DNA of 64,000 bases from Nematopogon swammerdamellus (GCA_946902875.1 OX336343.1:658754-722753); one strand, 5' to 3'. Positions 43,813 through 55,395 are shown, counted from the stretch's first letter. The notes: generated by a model not told the origin, from the letters alone. Translations and numbers: made by a program.

Positions 43813-44675
43813 AGGAGGCGCTGATCAAATCCACTTATTTCCACCTAATTGCTCTTTTTTCAGAAATCAATAAAAACTCGTAGGTCCTGCATATATTAGA
43901 TAGTTTCTTTGCTTTTATAGAAAGATAAAGTAAATCCACATCGAATTGCATTAATACTTTATTTCTTAGGAGTTCCCTTTTTTTAGATTTAATATTTAAA
44001 TTTGGAAATAAGTCGTTTTGCTCGGATCCGATGTAATTAAGCACTTTTGATTAGGTCATGCAAGGAAATATAAGTGCTTTATCGTTTATGTCAGCAACTG
44101 TAAATAGTTCTGGATCAGCAGTAGCTTGTTGCTGCTGAACTGCTGCGGAAGCACCTGGCTCAGACATGGGCTCTGTTGACGGTTGTAGCTCTCCCGCACG
44201 GATTATCGGTCGTGGAGGAGCCGCCTCCGCCTCCGGTTCCTCAGATTGCATGCTGCTTCGAAAATCTCCGACACAAAGAAAACAATAATATTATATGCGA
44301 GATGCGAGCGAAAAGCGAATGGTTTTTCTTCTTCTTATAGCCACGAATTTGGGTCAGCCAGTGATACCAGACCAGCAACAAAAAATAATTCAAAAATATG
44401 TTCGGATCAAAACGCACTAATTTCCCATACAATTTTGACATGACGTGGTGAGTCTGTCCAAAACGGTTTTATTTCCTTGAAATTAATTAAAGTAATTGAT
44501 GGAAATAAGCTGTTTTGCTCAAATTGGCTGTTTTGGCAGTCGTTTTTATAGTAGAAATTAACGGTTTTGGTGAGATTACTGTGTGTGGTGCATTTTAGGT
44601 TTGCGAACCATAATCTAAAAAAAAACCAACTGTCAAAAGTGGAAATAAGTGGTTTTGATCAGCGCCTCCTCTCTA
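43813..44675. mobile_element. TIR element with internal coding-like frames
   Basis: gaggaggcgctgatcaaatc with cacttatttccac at the left recurs inverted at about 44638-44672. ggaaataag-NN-gttttg motifs repeat internally at about 44000, 44500 and 44640. On the minus strand a Pro/Glu/Ala-rich frame (44251-44051, MQSEEPEAEAAPPRPIIRAG) and an adjoining frame (44044-43835) have balanced codons, but I do not recognise them. Confidence 0.75.
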
Positions 44676-44812
44676 ACTCAAAAGATACAATTAAAAGGTG
44701 TAACATGTTTTATATTGTATGCTTATCTTATAAAAAATTACCAGTTATTGTCAGAAATAGGTAGTCCTGATAAAATATATAATGCATAGTTAGGCAAAAC
44801 ATCACATCATAT

Positions 44813-45357
44813 TATCCTAACTATAGCCATATTTCAATAGATATAACTATAATTTATATGCTTATAGTTAGGTAAAGATTCATGCTATAATGTGTGATAG
44901 ATTATTGTAATATAATCTTATAAATTCTCTGAAAAATAAGTGGGTGAAAAGTGGTAAAAACGTTCGAAAATGCATAAATTTGCTAGATTCCTTACAAATA
45001 CATACGTAAGGAATTCCATCCATACAAAAACGCTCCCGCACGGCAAAGGCCCGAAATTTAGAATGTTCAAAGGTAGTTCAGTGAAAAATCATTTATTCTG
45101 TAAGCGTTTGAATTTATTTAGATGATTTTTAGTCGTATTGATTGAAGCATTTTTCGTATTAGATCCATTTGTAAAAAATGGTGAGGGAAATAGCAAAGCA
45201 TTTTTGAACGATTTTACCACTTTTCAACCACATATTTTTAAAGGAATTTATAAGATTAAATTAAAAATAATGTATTCACATTATACCTTGAATCTTTACC
45301 TAACTATTGGCTTAAAAATTATAGTTAAATCACTTGAAATATGGGTATGGTTAGGGA
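44813..45357. repeat. Large imperfect palindrome
   Basis: The left arm 44813-45005 (cctaactatagccatatttc, tagttaggtaaagattca) and the right arm 45185-45357 (tgaatctttacctaacta, gaaatatgggtatggttagg) are inverted. The centre has acgtaaggaattcc around 45005. It is a foldback element with no coding content. Confidence 0.8.
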
Positions 45358-45429
45358 AATACGAAGTGCTTTTGCCTTTTGTTTTTATAACATTTTTCTA
45401 ATTAGAGCCTTCCAGAATAAATGTCCTGA

Positions 45430-45640
45430 TTTTTAGGGTTCCGTAGTCAACAAGGAACCCTTATAGTTTCGCCATGTCCGTCCGTCTGTCCGTCTGTCCG
45501 TCCGTCTGTCCGTCCGTCTGTCTGTCCGCGGCTTAGCTCAGAGACCCTTAGTACTAGAAAGTTGTAAGTTGGTACGGGTATTAATATTAATAACGCCGAC
45601 AAAGTGGTAAAATAAAAATTTTTAAATAATTTTTTTTTAG
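45430..45640 (-). mobile_element. ccggccaagtgcgag repeat, inverted tail part
   Basis: tagggttccgtagtcaacaa followed by an iterated gtccgtccgtctgtc run (45478-45528) corresponds to the 3' part of the repeat in inverse orientation. A poly(C) run lies at 45823-45837. Confidence 0.7.
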
Positions 45641-46504
45641 GGTACCTCCCCTACACGTAAAGTGGGGATGAATTTTTTTTTCACGTCTACCCCATCGTGT
45701 GGGGTGTCGTTGGATAGGTCTCTGGAAAATATTGCGGGTTTGTGAAAAGCATTTTTCGGTTTAGGGATCTGTTTGCGAATTATTAAGCTTTTAAGTGCAA
45801 ATTTTTGCTAGAGTCAAGTGTCCCCCCCCCCCCCCCTGCCAGCTAAACGGTTGTTATTAGATATGTGAAAAAATTCACAGGAGTAGTATATATATTATCG
45901 ACATTAAAAGGAAAACCATCACAGCTAAGTAGCCTGTAGAGGTTCACGAGTAATAGTCGACCAACTTATAAAATGTACGGACGACAGCCATCATTTCACT
46001 GTTGAAGAACTTTTTCCAATTAACATTCATTTATTTCCCCTACGAAATTATACAAATAATCAAATAATTTATTTTGATATGGTTCCACAACTACGGAACC
46101 CTACACTGCGCGTGGCCCGACACGCACTTGGCCGCTTTTTTAATTTTGCATCTGGCAACCCTTCACACGCACGCACGGGCACCGGCCACCGACAGACGAA
46201 ACTCTTGCTTGACTCACGCCCAGTCGCCCACGTACACTCGGCGACTCTTGCCAATTTTACTCCCGCTGAAGACGTACGAAGGCCGACTGAAAAATATATT
46301 TTACTCAATAATTTCAGTTTGCAATTTATTGCAATAAATATGATCTCACAAAAAAATGTCCTCACTAAAGTACCGGTGAACAATATAATCCTTATAAAAT
46401 TAATAAATTATTCATCCAAACTAGTCTCAAATTAACAAATTTGCCAAATACTCGTATAAATAATCGAAATAATAACTTAATGTGTTTTTAAGTTTACGCA
46501 ATAA

Positions 46505-46620
46505 TTTTTTTTATAATAAGCGCGACATGTGGCGCCTATCCACCCATAAGGTGTCTAGCGGCGCCCATGGACATTCGGTCGCATGCGGATGCTGCGAATG
46601 CCATGCCGGCCATTATTCAT
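46505..46620 (-). mobile_element. LINE 3' end fragment
   Basis: gcgacatgtggcgcctatcc and cccatggacattcggtcgca match the 3' block of the LINE family at 24056 and 59905. Confidence 0.7.
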
Positions 46621-46714
46621 TATAATATGATTTTTTATTTTTACTATGTTTGGATCGTGATCTGACGCCGCCGCTCCGAATATTGTGCAAAACCTACCCA
46701 CAGATAAAAAATAT

Positions 46715-47287
46715 TCGAAAAAAACCGGCCAAGTGCAAGTCGAACTCGCGCACCGAGGGTTCCGTATCACCACGTCATGGTCAGCGCCACTCACGTCGCC
46801 ACCTATGTATTAGTTAAAATGCGTCATACTCTTTTCGGTAGATGGCGCGCATACAATTTTTAGTTTCTTGTATGGGGACCCCGCGAATTTTTTACTTTTT
46901 CCTATTTTTATTATTTGTTGTTATATCGGCCATAATAAATAACACATGCTCTTAGAAAATTTCAACGCGCTACCTGTTACGGTTTTTTTTTTTTTTTTAT
47001 GGAAACTGACACGGTTGGCTACATCACCTACAACGTCCGTGATGTCAGCCCATAACACCGGGTGAACTAGGTGCCATGTCAGTGCTTCCCCCTTTGATCG
47101 TGCCGGCTACACTGAACTGGTCGGAAAACACAAACTATTTACATAGCCGGTTTCAACCGACGTTTCATTCAACGGTTCAAGCATTCAAGACATACAGCCC
47201 TCGGACAGACGGACAGACAGACAGACAGACGGCGTAGCCTTAGAGTAATAGGGGCCCGACCCTATTACCGGATACGGAACCCTAAAA
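46715..47287 (+). mobile_element. ccggccaagtgcgag repeat interrupted by a SINE
   Basis: The head ccggccaagtgcaagtcgaa (46725) and the tail with acagccctcggacagacgga and ggatacggaaccctaaaa (47270) are separated by a SINE family A piece at 46985-47175 that starts with a T run. This is the opposite nesting order to 29878-30972. Confidence 0.8.
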
Positions 47288-47332
47288 AAAGAGTAAACCT
47301 AACATAATGTAATAATTCCTGCCCTGCGTCCT

Positions 47333-47837
47333 GTGCTGTGCCCGCGGCTCCGCCCGCTCTCATATTTCACTTCACTGCTAACCTCATAATCTATTTAGCG
47401 TGATAGTAAGTAGCCTATAGTTGATGGGAACAATCAAGCTATCCGTAGAATTTTGTTTTATTAAAATCGGTTCAGTGGTTCTCGAGTTATAAGCGGACAG
47501 ACAGACACTCAGACAGACAGAAAGCAGACGTTGGATTTTATTATAGGTAAGGGAGGAAGGACGCTCCTGCCCTGCGTCATCAAATCCTTATGCTTCCTTT
47601 CCTTACCTATAATAAAATCCAACGTCTGCTTTCTGTCTGAGTGTCTGAGTGTCTGAGTGTATGTCTGTCTGTCCGCTTATAACTCGAGAACCACTGAACC
47701 GATTTTAATAAAACAAAATTCTACGGATAGCTTGATTCTTCCCATCAACTATAGGCTACTTACTATCACGCTAAATAGCTTATGAGGTTAGCAGTGAAGT
47801 GAAATATGAGAGCGGGTGGAGCCGCGGGCACAGCTTG
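47333..47837. repeat. Large palindrome with arms of about 225 bp
   Basis: The left arm 47333-47558 and the right arm 47592-47837 are inverse copies (gctgtgcccgcggctcc / ggagccgcgggcacagc at the outside, ttataggtaaggga / tccttacctataa near the centre). The spacer is about 35 bp. The right arm has extra gagtgtct repeats. Confidence 0.92.
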
Positions 47838-48014
47838 TACAATTATAAATGTAAAATTATAATATGCGATATTAAGGTTGCAAATTGTGATTTGATCATT
47901 TTATTCGTTCTTACTATGGTTTGACCAGCACTACAGTGAGGACGTTTATTGAGTTAATGAACATCAACAATTGTTTAGGTACCTAGGCACAGATAACTTA
48001 ATACCTAGGTACAA

Positions 48015-48255
48015 TAATACTGTATGTCCCTTCCCTTGCCCCTTACTAGGTGGTAGGCTCAAATTGTAGCCGACTGGGTTGGTACCACCGTACTGGATGT
48101 AAGATGGCCGCATAGCAGCCTCGGTTGTGTTATCCTCTAGTCCAGTTTAGCCAGCAATCCAGGGAAGTCTCCGGTATGGCACCTACTTTCTCGGAGGTGA
48201 TATTGGCTGGTCCGGATTACCCGGATTAACCGGATACCGGATTACATAAAAAAAA
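48015..48255 (+). mobile_element. SINE (family B) fragment
   Basis: ccccttactaggtggtaggc, then ggatgtaagatggccgcata and ggaggtgatattggctg, are shared with the fuller copy at 60310-60788. The tRNA-like head is absent here. Confidence 0.8.
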
Positions 48256-48499
48256 ACTGGAAGTTATCAGACTATGCTGGATGCAATGGGGGGCATCGTA
48301 TTACAGGGATCAATAACACATTGCCAAGTAGTGAAAAGAACAAAATATAAACTTCGAGGAAAAAAGTCTATACTTAAAAATAACCAAGTCTCTATAATTT
48401 TTCCCTCGAAGAAGAAAACTTACACGTCTCAAACATCCAAAGGTTGACTGGATGAAATATATTTATGCGATAAGTATATTACTGCATCTTTGCGCCTCA

Positions 48500-48785
48500 T
48501 GTTACCGTCACATGTTGTATACGCATGCGTAGCAATCGGTTCTGCAGATCTTTCCTCCACAGAACTAGTGAACTCTGAAACGCTCTTCCTGCCCACATAT
48601 TTCTCCCCAAGTATAGCCTCGGGTTCATCAAGAGAGGCTTAAATAGGCTCTTGTCCGACCGGCATGGTATTCGCATCCCCCGCGTACGACAGAATGTCCA
48701 TGGACATCGTTAGACACCTTATGGGTGGCACGACCGCACGACGCCACATGTCGCGATTTCTCTACCGCCGCGCTAACTATTAAGT
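48500..48785 (+). mobile_element. LINE 3' fragment, plus orientation
   Basis: The plus-strand frame HIFLPKYSLGFIKRGLNRLL followed by SDRHGIRIPRVRQNVHGHR matches the LINE tail at 24056 and ends with the cgccacatgtcgcg block. Confidence 0.8.
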
Positions 48786-48949
48786 AATCTGTGGCCGCGC
48801 CGCCGCCGGGTTGGTTTGGATCTTTCATCGTGAATTTGATGAAAGTGAGGATGAGAGTTCTCCGTGTGCTTTCGTGTTCGAAAAATTATTATATGTTTAG
48901 GTAAAAAATCTGTCCGTGAGAGGTTATTTTTTAGAAAATCGGGCGAGTA

Positions 48950-49700
48950 ATTTCAGGGAAGCAGCGCGCGCCGGCCCGCGCTTCTTTCCTGTTCTGCGGC
49001 GAGAGCACGCTTGGAGAGATGGAGGTGACGTCATCAGTGGGGGGGAGATTGCACGGTTTTGTGTAGTGGCCGGATGGATCTTTAGGCGTGGCTCTGTGGC
49101 GTGGCGTGGCAGCGTAGCGTTCACGTTTGTAGCTTGTATAGTTCGGCAGCACGGAGCTCTTTATTTATGTCGCCTACTTTCTGAATGCCCCCCTTGTTGT
49201 GAAGCGTAAGACGTTCATCGAATTCACCCCAAAAACATCTACGTGACTACGGGTATGTACCAACTGTGTTGTCGCGACGACGACGAAGACGACGACGCGA
49301 ACCTATTGCAATAATTATAAAACAGCACGTAAACAAAGCGATGCTTTTACCTGAGCCCCAATCAAGATCGCTTCACTCACTCCCCCAAGCCCAAGGTCGT
49401 GTCGTCACGCAGCCGTCAGCCACCGACCGCGCGCCCCCGCCTCCGGCGCGCCGCTTCCACCTCGCACCCGCCCCCGCCCCGCCCCCGCTACGGCGTCGTC
49501 AGGGCGGGATCGATTCCGCCCTGCGTCAGCTGAAGGAGCCCCGCTCCGCCGCGTAGGGCAGTCACCGGTGAGCCACGAGTGACGTCACACGCGCCCTCCT
49601 AACGCGGAAGTATAGTTGTAACAACCCCCAGCGGACACCACACCACCGGCGGCACCGCACCGGTGCGTATACCTACCTACATACTAGCTGCTAGCTAGCT
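48950..49700 (+). promoter_or_regulatory. CpG-rich island, candidate promoter region
   Basis: This is one of the most GC-rich stretches in the window (notably 49260-49680, with cgacgacgacgaag repeats and a proline-codon-rich block), followed by a strong GTGAGC donor-like site near 49568. It might hold the promoter and non-coding first exon of the transporter gene that starts coding at 56524 on the same strand, which is inference only. The Arg/Pro-rich open frame at 49266-49556 looks like composition bias. Confidence 0.3.
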
Positions 49701-49724
49701 GTTAAGACCGGCTTACAGTATCTT

Positions 49725-49850
49725 ATACTCAAATCAAAACAAACGTGCAGCTCGCACAACAAAATTTTATGGCTCAGTGAAGGGAGATTCCCTCCACTAA
49801 GCCATAAAACTTTATTATGCGAACTGCACGTTTGTTTTGATTTGAGAATA
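49725..49850. repeat. Foldback hairpin
   Basis: ctcaaatcaaaacaaacgtg and cacgtttgttttgatttgag are inverse ends. The arms reach through ttttatggct / agccataaaa to a short loop near 49785. Confidence 0.9.
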
Positions 49851-49955
49851 GTGCATTAGGTGGCATTAGTGTATTTATATTTCATCGACTATTTCATACT
49901 ACTGTTCCCTCTTTAGTACTGCATTGTCCGCCCCTACGTGTGTTCCACATCCCAA

Positions 49956-50011
49956 AGGTTAGTTCGTAAAGAATGCCGCAAGGCCTTGCGGCATTCTTTA
50001 CGAACTAACCT
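49956..50011. repeat. Perfect 56-bp palindrome, no spacer
   Basis: aggttagttcgtaaagaatg continues to aaggcctt at the centre and mirrors exactly: each of the 28 bases on one side pairs with the other side. Confidence 0.97.
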
Positions 50012-50044
50012 ATAATGACCTAACTAATAAATTAGGTATATTTA

Positions 50045-50475
50045 CATTAATTTTTAGGGTTCCGTACCCGGTACGGGACCCTATTACTAAGCCTACGCCG
50101 CGGCGTAGGCGCGCGTAGGCGTAGGTAGGTCGGCGCGCCGCCGCCGCCGCGCCGCCGCCGCGCCGTCTGTCTTACTGTCCGAGGGCCTATCTCTTGAAAC
50201 GTAATAGGTAGCCCGTTGAAATTTTCACAGAATATTGTGTTAATTATTATGGCCGATATAACAACAAATAATAAAAATAAGAAAAAGTAAAAAAAATCAC
50301 GGGTCCCCATACAAGAAACTAAAAAGTGTATGCGCGCCATGTATCGAAAACAGTATGAAGCATTTTAACTAATCATGAATTTTAACTAACATGAAGCATT
50401 TCATAAAATACGCCATAGATGACGTGAGTGCCGCTGACCATGACATGGCGACACGGAACCCTCGGTTTTTTTTTC
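50045..50475 (-). mobile_element. ccggccaagtgcgag repeat, inverted copy
   Basis: tagggttccgtacccggtac at the left, then cttactgtccgagggc, gaaattttcacagaat and cggaaccctcggtttttttt at the right, reproduce the repeat in inverse order. A gcgccgccgccg run lies at 50133-50163. Confidence 0.75.
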
Positions 50476-51204
50476 ATTTCAATAGTAGCACTCGAATGTG
50501 AGTGCTCTAGTAGTTTTGGTGCCTTTCCAATAGAGGTTTACATCTTTTTCTACAGTGCAATCTCGTCGCCAGCACTCCATTCAAAATTGTCCGTTTACAC
50601 TAGAGCGAGTAGCGAAGGCACGCGCGGGGGGTTGAGCGAGGGCGCGGGTAGGGTGTCACTAGAAACAAAATGAAAAATGTATTCTATTTTATTTTAGTAG
50701 AAAGGCGAGTAGGATCAACGTAATAAAGTTAGTAGTACTAATCACTAAAAGCTACCGTTAGAGTGCGTTAGGAGAGTAATAACTAGATGATGTAAACCGA
50801 CCTTTAATGTACGTCGGCTGACCGCGCGCCGCCACTCCCGTCCGCCGGTCGGTAGGTCTGTGTCATCCATCAATAATACAATAATGAATGAAATGAAAGT
50901 TCTATTTTGAGCCAATACCGGCTAGCGCGGTTACGTATAACCACAGCTATTGTTATTTTGTCATTCATTATGATGACGCGTAGTATGTAGGTATACCTAC
51001 TGACTGAGGACAGTACGTTATACCGTAAATGTGAGTACGAATACTAGCGGGGCCAACCAACACCTAGGATTGCTGGATTTAATACCGACGAATGGCCCAC
51101 CGACGCGGGACATAATCATATTTTACCAAATAGGAGAGGTACCTACCTACAAGTAGGTGGAAGCCTTCCTGAAAGAATTCCTGATATTTGTACGAGTATT
51201 TAAA

Positions 51205-52130
51205 AGTATGGTAAAGGCAGGGGGATGTGATCTCACCCAATCTCTTCACAAAAGCATTGGAAGATAGATGTGTTCAAGACCCTTGAGTGGGACAACATGG
51301 GTATAAACGTGAATGGAGATCTTCTCAGTCATCTGCGTTTCGCCGATGACATTGTTCTTCTGTCAAATTCCCGAGATCAGTTTCCGATCATGCTGGAAGA
51401 CCTTTATACAGCGTCGATGAAGGTTGGTCTGAAGATGAACCGGGACAAAACCAAGGTCATGGCGACCGAGGTTATGACGGGAGGACAAATTGTTATTGGC
51501 GGAGAAGTGATAGAACAGGTTGAAGAGTACGTATACCTCGGTCAAATTCTGCGGCTTGGTAGACAATGTCTGCTTAATGAGGTGGACAGACGAATTCAAC
51601 TGGGTTGGGCTGCCTTTGGAAAGCTAAAATTCGTCCTGCCTGAGGTCTGACCTTCCGCAAAATTTAAAGACCCGTATTGCGTATATATGACCAGTGTGTC
51701 CTCCCGGTTATGTATGACATGAGGGTGTGAAACGTGGACTCTGACGGTAGCTGTTGTCAAAAGGTTGAAAGTTGCCCAGCGAGCAATGGAGCGAGCCATG
51801 CTGGGAATATCGCTACGTGATATGGTGCGTTCGTAATCCGCCGACCCACCAAAGTAGTCGATATTGGACACCGGGTGGCTAAGCTCAAGTGGCAGTGAGC
51901 TGGGCATGTTAGCCGAAGAGACGATGACCGTTGGAGTAACCGTGTCCTACACTGGCGGCCGTGGACAGGAAAACGGAGTGTGCGAAGACCACCCGCCAGG
52001 TGGAACGACGACATCAAGTACGTCGGCGGAAAGCAGAGGTTCCGTATCGCTGAAGGCCGGGAGGATTGGAGGAAAATTGGAGAGGCGTATGCCCAGCAGT
52101 GGATGCTTACACGCTGACTGACTGACTGTA
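51205..52130 (+). mobile_element. 5'-truncated RTE-type LINE
   Basis: It begins at the RT motif AGGCDLTQSLHK-like sequence near 51215, has catalytic FADD at 51339-51350 (HLRFADDIVLLS), and continues KVGLKMNRDKTKVMATE and RRIQLGWAAFGKLKF. After a frame loss near 51650 it continues as KVAQRAMERAMLGISLRD and RRPPARWNDDIKYVGGK to a stop near 52118. The order and motifs match the C-terminal half of the element at 53490-55395, so both belong to one RTE family. This copy is more decayed. Confidence 0.85.
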
Positions 52131-52439
52131 CGAGTATATTCTACTTACTTCCTTAGTTCACACAAAACAAAGATGTTGCTTGCTCTGCGCGTGCTCATTG
52201 GCGTATATAGAGGGGGGGCCGGGTGGGCACGGCCCACCCCAGAAGTGTCTGGTGCCCACCCCAGGATGTTGGGTTGCCAACACAAAATTCTAGGGTGGGC
52301 ACTTAAATAATTTCACACAAAAACACTTACCTAAATAATCTACAGCTGAGGAATCAACATAAAATTCCATTTCCATCCAGGTAATCAAAATAGGGGGGTG
52401 CTAAGAATCCCCGGGTTACGGAAGGATACCAAACCCAAC

Positions 52440-52995
52440 GATTATACCTGCCGAACTATAACACACGGACATTGAGGACGGATAAGAATTTGGAGGAGCT
52501 GGAAGTGGAATTGAGCAAGATAAGGTGGCACGTCTTGGGGCTATCGGAAGTCCGTAGACAGGGGGAGGACACGATAACCCTAGAATCTGGCCATATGCTC
52601 TATTTTCGAGAAGGAGACCAGCCTTCCCAAGGTGGTGTCGGGTTTCTCATCAACAAAGTCCTTACTAACAACGTCGTGGAAATCGTGGGTGTGTCAACGC
52701 GGGTAGCGTACCTAATACTGAAACTCACAGAAAAGTACTCGTTGAAGATTATACAGGTATATGCTCTATTTTCGAGAAGGAGACCAGCCTTCCCAAGGTG
52801 GTGTCGGGTTTCTCATCAACAAAGTCCTTAATAACAACGTCGTGGAAATCGTGGGTGTATCAACGCGGGTAGCGTACCTAATACTGAAACTCACAGAAAA
52901 GTACTCGTTGAAGATTATACAGGTATATGCGTCCACGTCTACACACACAGACGAAGAGGTGGAAGCCGTGTATGACCGAGGTAATGACATCTCTA
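52440..52995 (+). mobile_element. RTE LINE, N-terminal endonuclease part
   Basis: The plus-strand frame DKNLEELEVELSKIRWHVLG followed by LSEVRRQGED, then FREGDQPSQGGVGFLINK and LKIIQVYA, is the N-terminal half of an AP-type endonuclease (LSE-R motif, GVGFL block, Q-x-Y-A). It contains a 166-bp tandem duplication. Confidence 0.88.
52593..52924 (+). repeat. 166-bp tandem duplication inside the endonuclease
   Basis: The block from tatgctctattttcgagaag to acaggta occurs twice (starting 52593 and 52759). The units differ at only a few bases. The edges share tatgc. Because 166 is not a multiple of three, the duplication destroys the frame. Confidence 0.92.
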
Positions 52996-52999
52996 AGAC

Positions 53000-53485
53000 G
53001 ATTCATCTCGAATGACCTGCACCAGATTGTTGTTCATCTCATCAACGTCTGTTGTGGTTTCTAGCTCGAAGCTGTCAGAGCTCTGTGAGACTTGGAGCAG
53101 AGTTGGGCGGAGAGTTGACTTCATCAGACGGGACCGTTCAAGCTTGTAGTTAATATTTAGAGTGCCTCGTGCAAGTCTGTGATCGCTTCCAGTCTAAAAC
53201 CGGTTTAGCACTGAGACATCTCTAAATATTCGCTTCTTGTCCGCCAGGATGAAGTAAATCTCATTTTTTGTCCCAACATCGGGACTTTCCCAGGTCCACT
53301 TCTGTTGGGGCCTCTTCTTGAAGAAAGAATTCATCAAGAAGAGCCCTTCCATTTCTAGGAAGTTTGCCAACATTTGTCCACAATGGTTTCTGCTTCCGTA
53401 GCCATTTGGTCCAACCTTAGATTCGTTGCATATTTGTACTCCCACTTTGGCGTTGAAGTCCCCATAACAACGGTGAATTGAGTTT
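53000..53485 (-). mobile_element. Inverted internal block of the RTE LINE
   Basis: On the minus strand the frame GDFNAKVGVQICNESKVGPN, then FFKKRPQQKWTWESPDVGTK, NEIYFI and GSDHRLARG is the second half of the same AP endonuclease, including the catalytic SDHR. Both flanks (52440-52995 and 53490-55395) are plus strand, so about 480 bp has been inverted in place. Confidence 0.88.
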
Positions 53486-53489
53486 TAGC

Positions 53490-55395
53490 CGTGTTAAGTG
53501 GGCTGCAAATATTTTAGACAACAAAACAAGGGTAAACAGTCGAAACTTTCGAGTGAAACACTGGAAGCGATGAGACAGACGCGAGGCAATAGTTGATTCG
53601 TCAGGTCTTCGGGCTCAAAATGCCAAAATAAAGGAGCTGATACGACGCGACCTTCGCCTGCACAATACACGCCGTGTGTATGAGGCGACAGAGCAGAATA
53701 AGGGCTCCAAAGTGTTCGTGCAGCAACTGGGCAGAAGCCACCTGACGAAACTTAAAACTGCAGATGGTCGAACTGTCTCATCGAAGCCAGAACTACTCAC
53801 CGAAGTCGAAAAGTTCTACGAACGGCTATATGACTCATGAGCTGCTGCTCCTACAGTCCCCGACAAAGACGACCGACACGGGCCAGATTAACCCACCACT
53901 ACACGGAGGATATCCCAGACGTCAACATGGGCGAGATCAGGATTGCTCTAGAGCAGCTTAAAAATAACAAGGCTCGTGGTGAAGACGGAGTTACTACATA
54001 GCTTCTCAGAGCCGGGGGGACAACGGTCCTCAAGGAACTACAGAGGCTCTTCAACTCTGTCATACACGGCGGTATTACGCCAGAGTCGTGGAACAGGAGT
54101 GTGGTCGTATTGTTCTTCAAGAACGGAGACAAAACCTTGTTGAAGAACTATAGGCCCATCTCGCTCCTGAGCCACGTACATAAGCTGTTCTCGAGAGTCC
54201 TCACCAATAGTCTCGCCCGAAGGTTTGACGACCACCAGCCGCCAGAGCAGGCCGGGTTTCGGAGGGGCTACAGTACCGTAGACCACATCCACACCTTACG
54301 GCAGATTATACAGAAGTGCGAAAGTATAATCGGCCATTGTGTCTCGCTTTTGTGGACTACGAAAAAGCCTTTGACTCTATCGAAACCTGGGCTGTTATGG
54401 AATCCTTACAGCGATGCCAAACCGATTGGCGATACATTGAGGTGCTGAAATGTCTTTATAGTGCCGCGACAATGATTGTACAAATACAGAACCAGCAGAC
54501 GAAACCTATCCAATTGCATCGTGGAGTCAGACAGGGAGATGTTATATCTCCGAAACTGTTTACGAATGCATTGGAAGATATATTCAAGCTGCTGGATTGG
54601 GGAAAGCACGGCATTAATATTAAAGGCGAGTAAATTTCGCACCTACGCTTCGCAGATGACATAGTCGTGATAGACGAATCGCTGGAGGAACTGAATCACA
54701 TCCTGAAGGGCCTCAATGTCGCCTCCCGCCGAGTCGGCCTCAGAATGAATTTGGACAAGACGAAAGTCATGTTCAACGAACACGTCGTCCCGGGGCACGT
54801 AACAGTTGGAGAGGCGACCCTCGAAGTTGTGCAGAACTATGTCTATCTTGGACAAACCATCCAGCTAGGGAAGCACTACTTTGACAATGAGGCCAACAGA
54901 AGGATTCAGCTAGGCTGGGCGGCATTTGGGAAACTCCGCCACATCTTTTCATCCTCCATCCCACAGTCATTAAAAACGAAGGTTTTTAATCAGTGCGTTC
55001 TGCCGGTAATGACGTACGGAGCGGAAACGTGGACCATGACGATGGGCCTAGTCCACAAATTTAAAGTCGCTCAGCGAGCTATGGAAAGAGCAATCCTCGG
55101 CATTTCTTTGACCGATAAAATCCGTAACGACGTGATACGTCAAAGAACTAAAGTAGTCGACATTGATAAGAAAATAAGCAAGCTGAAGTGGCAGTGGGCT
55201 GGGCACATCTGTCGCAGACCCGACAACCGATGGGGTAGACGGGTGCTCGAATGGAGGCCACGTACAAGCAAACGTAGCTTGGGACGCCCCCCGGCTAGGT
55301 GGACAGATGACCTAAAAAAGGTAGCCGGGAGTGGATGGATGAGAAGAGCGGAAGACCGCGTGTGGATGCAGGCTGATGATGAATCAAAATAAACA
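53490..55395 (+). mobile_element. RTE LINE, reverse transcriptase part
   Basis: Plus-strand pieces in order: RRVYEATEQNKGSKVFVQQL, LKNNKARGEDGVTT, KNYRPISLLSHVHKLFSRVL, EQAGFRRGYSTVDHIHTLRQ, AFVDYEKAFDSIETWAVMES, HRGVRQGDVISPKLFTNALE, catalytic FADD at 54649-54660, then a 241-codon frame to TAA near 55390 with YVYLGQTIQLGK, CVLPVMTYGAETWTMT and KWQWAGHICRRPDNRWGRRV. These are the RT and C-terminal landmarks of RTE elements. A frameshift near 54340, an in-frame stop at 54631 and one at about 53998 inactivate it, but the tail is intact. Confidence 0.93.

Noticed and set aside
49266..49556. Arg/Pro-rich 96-codon frame
   Set aside because: Composition follows from cgacga and cccgcc repeats in a GC island. 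No domain and no conserved features.
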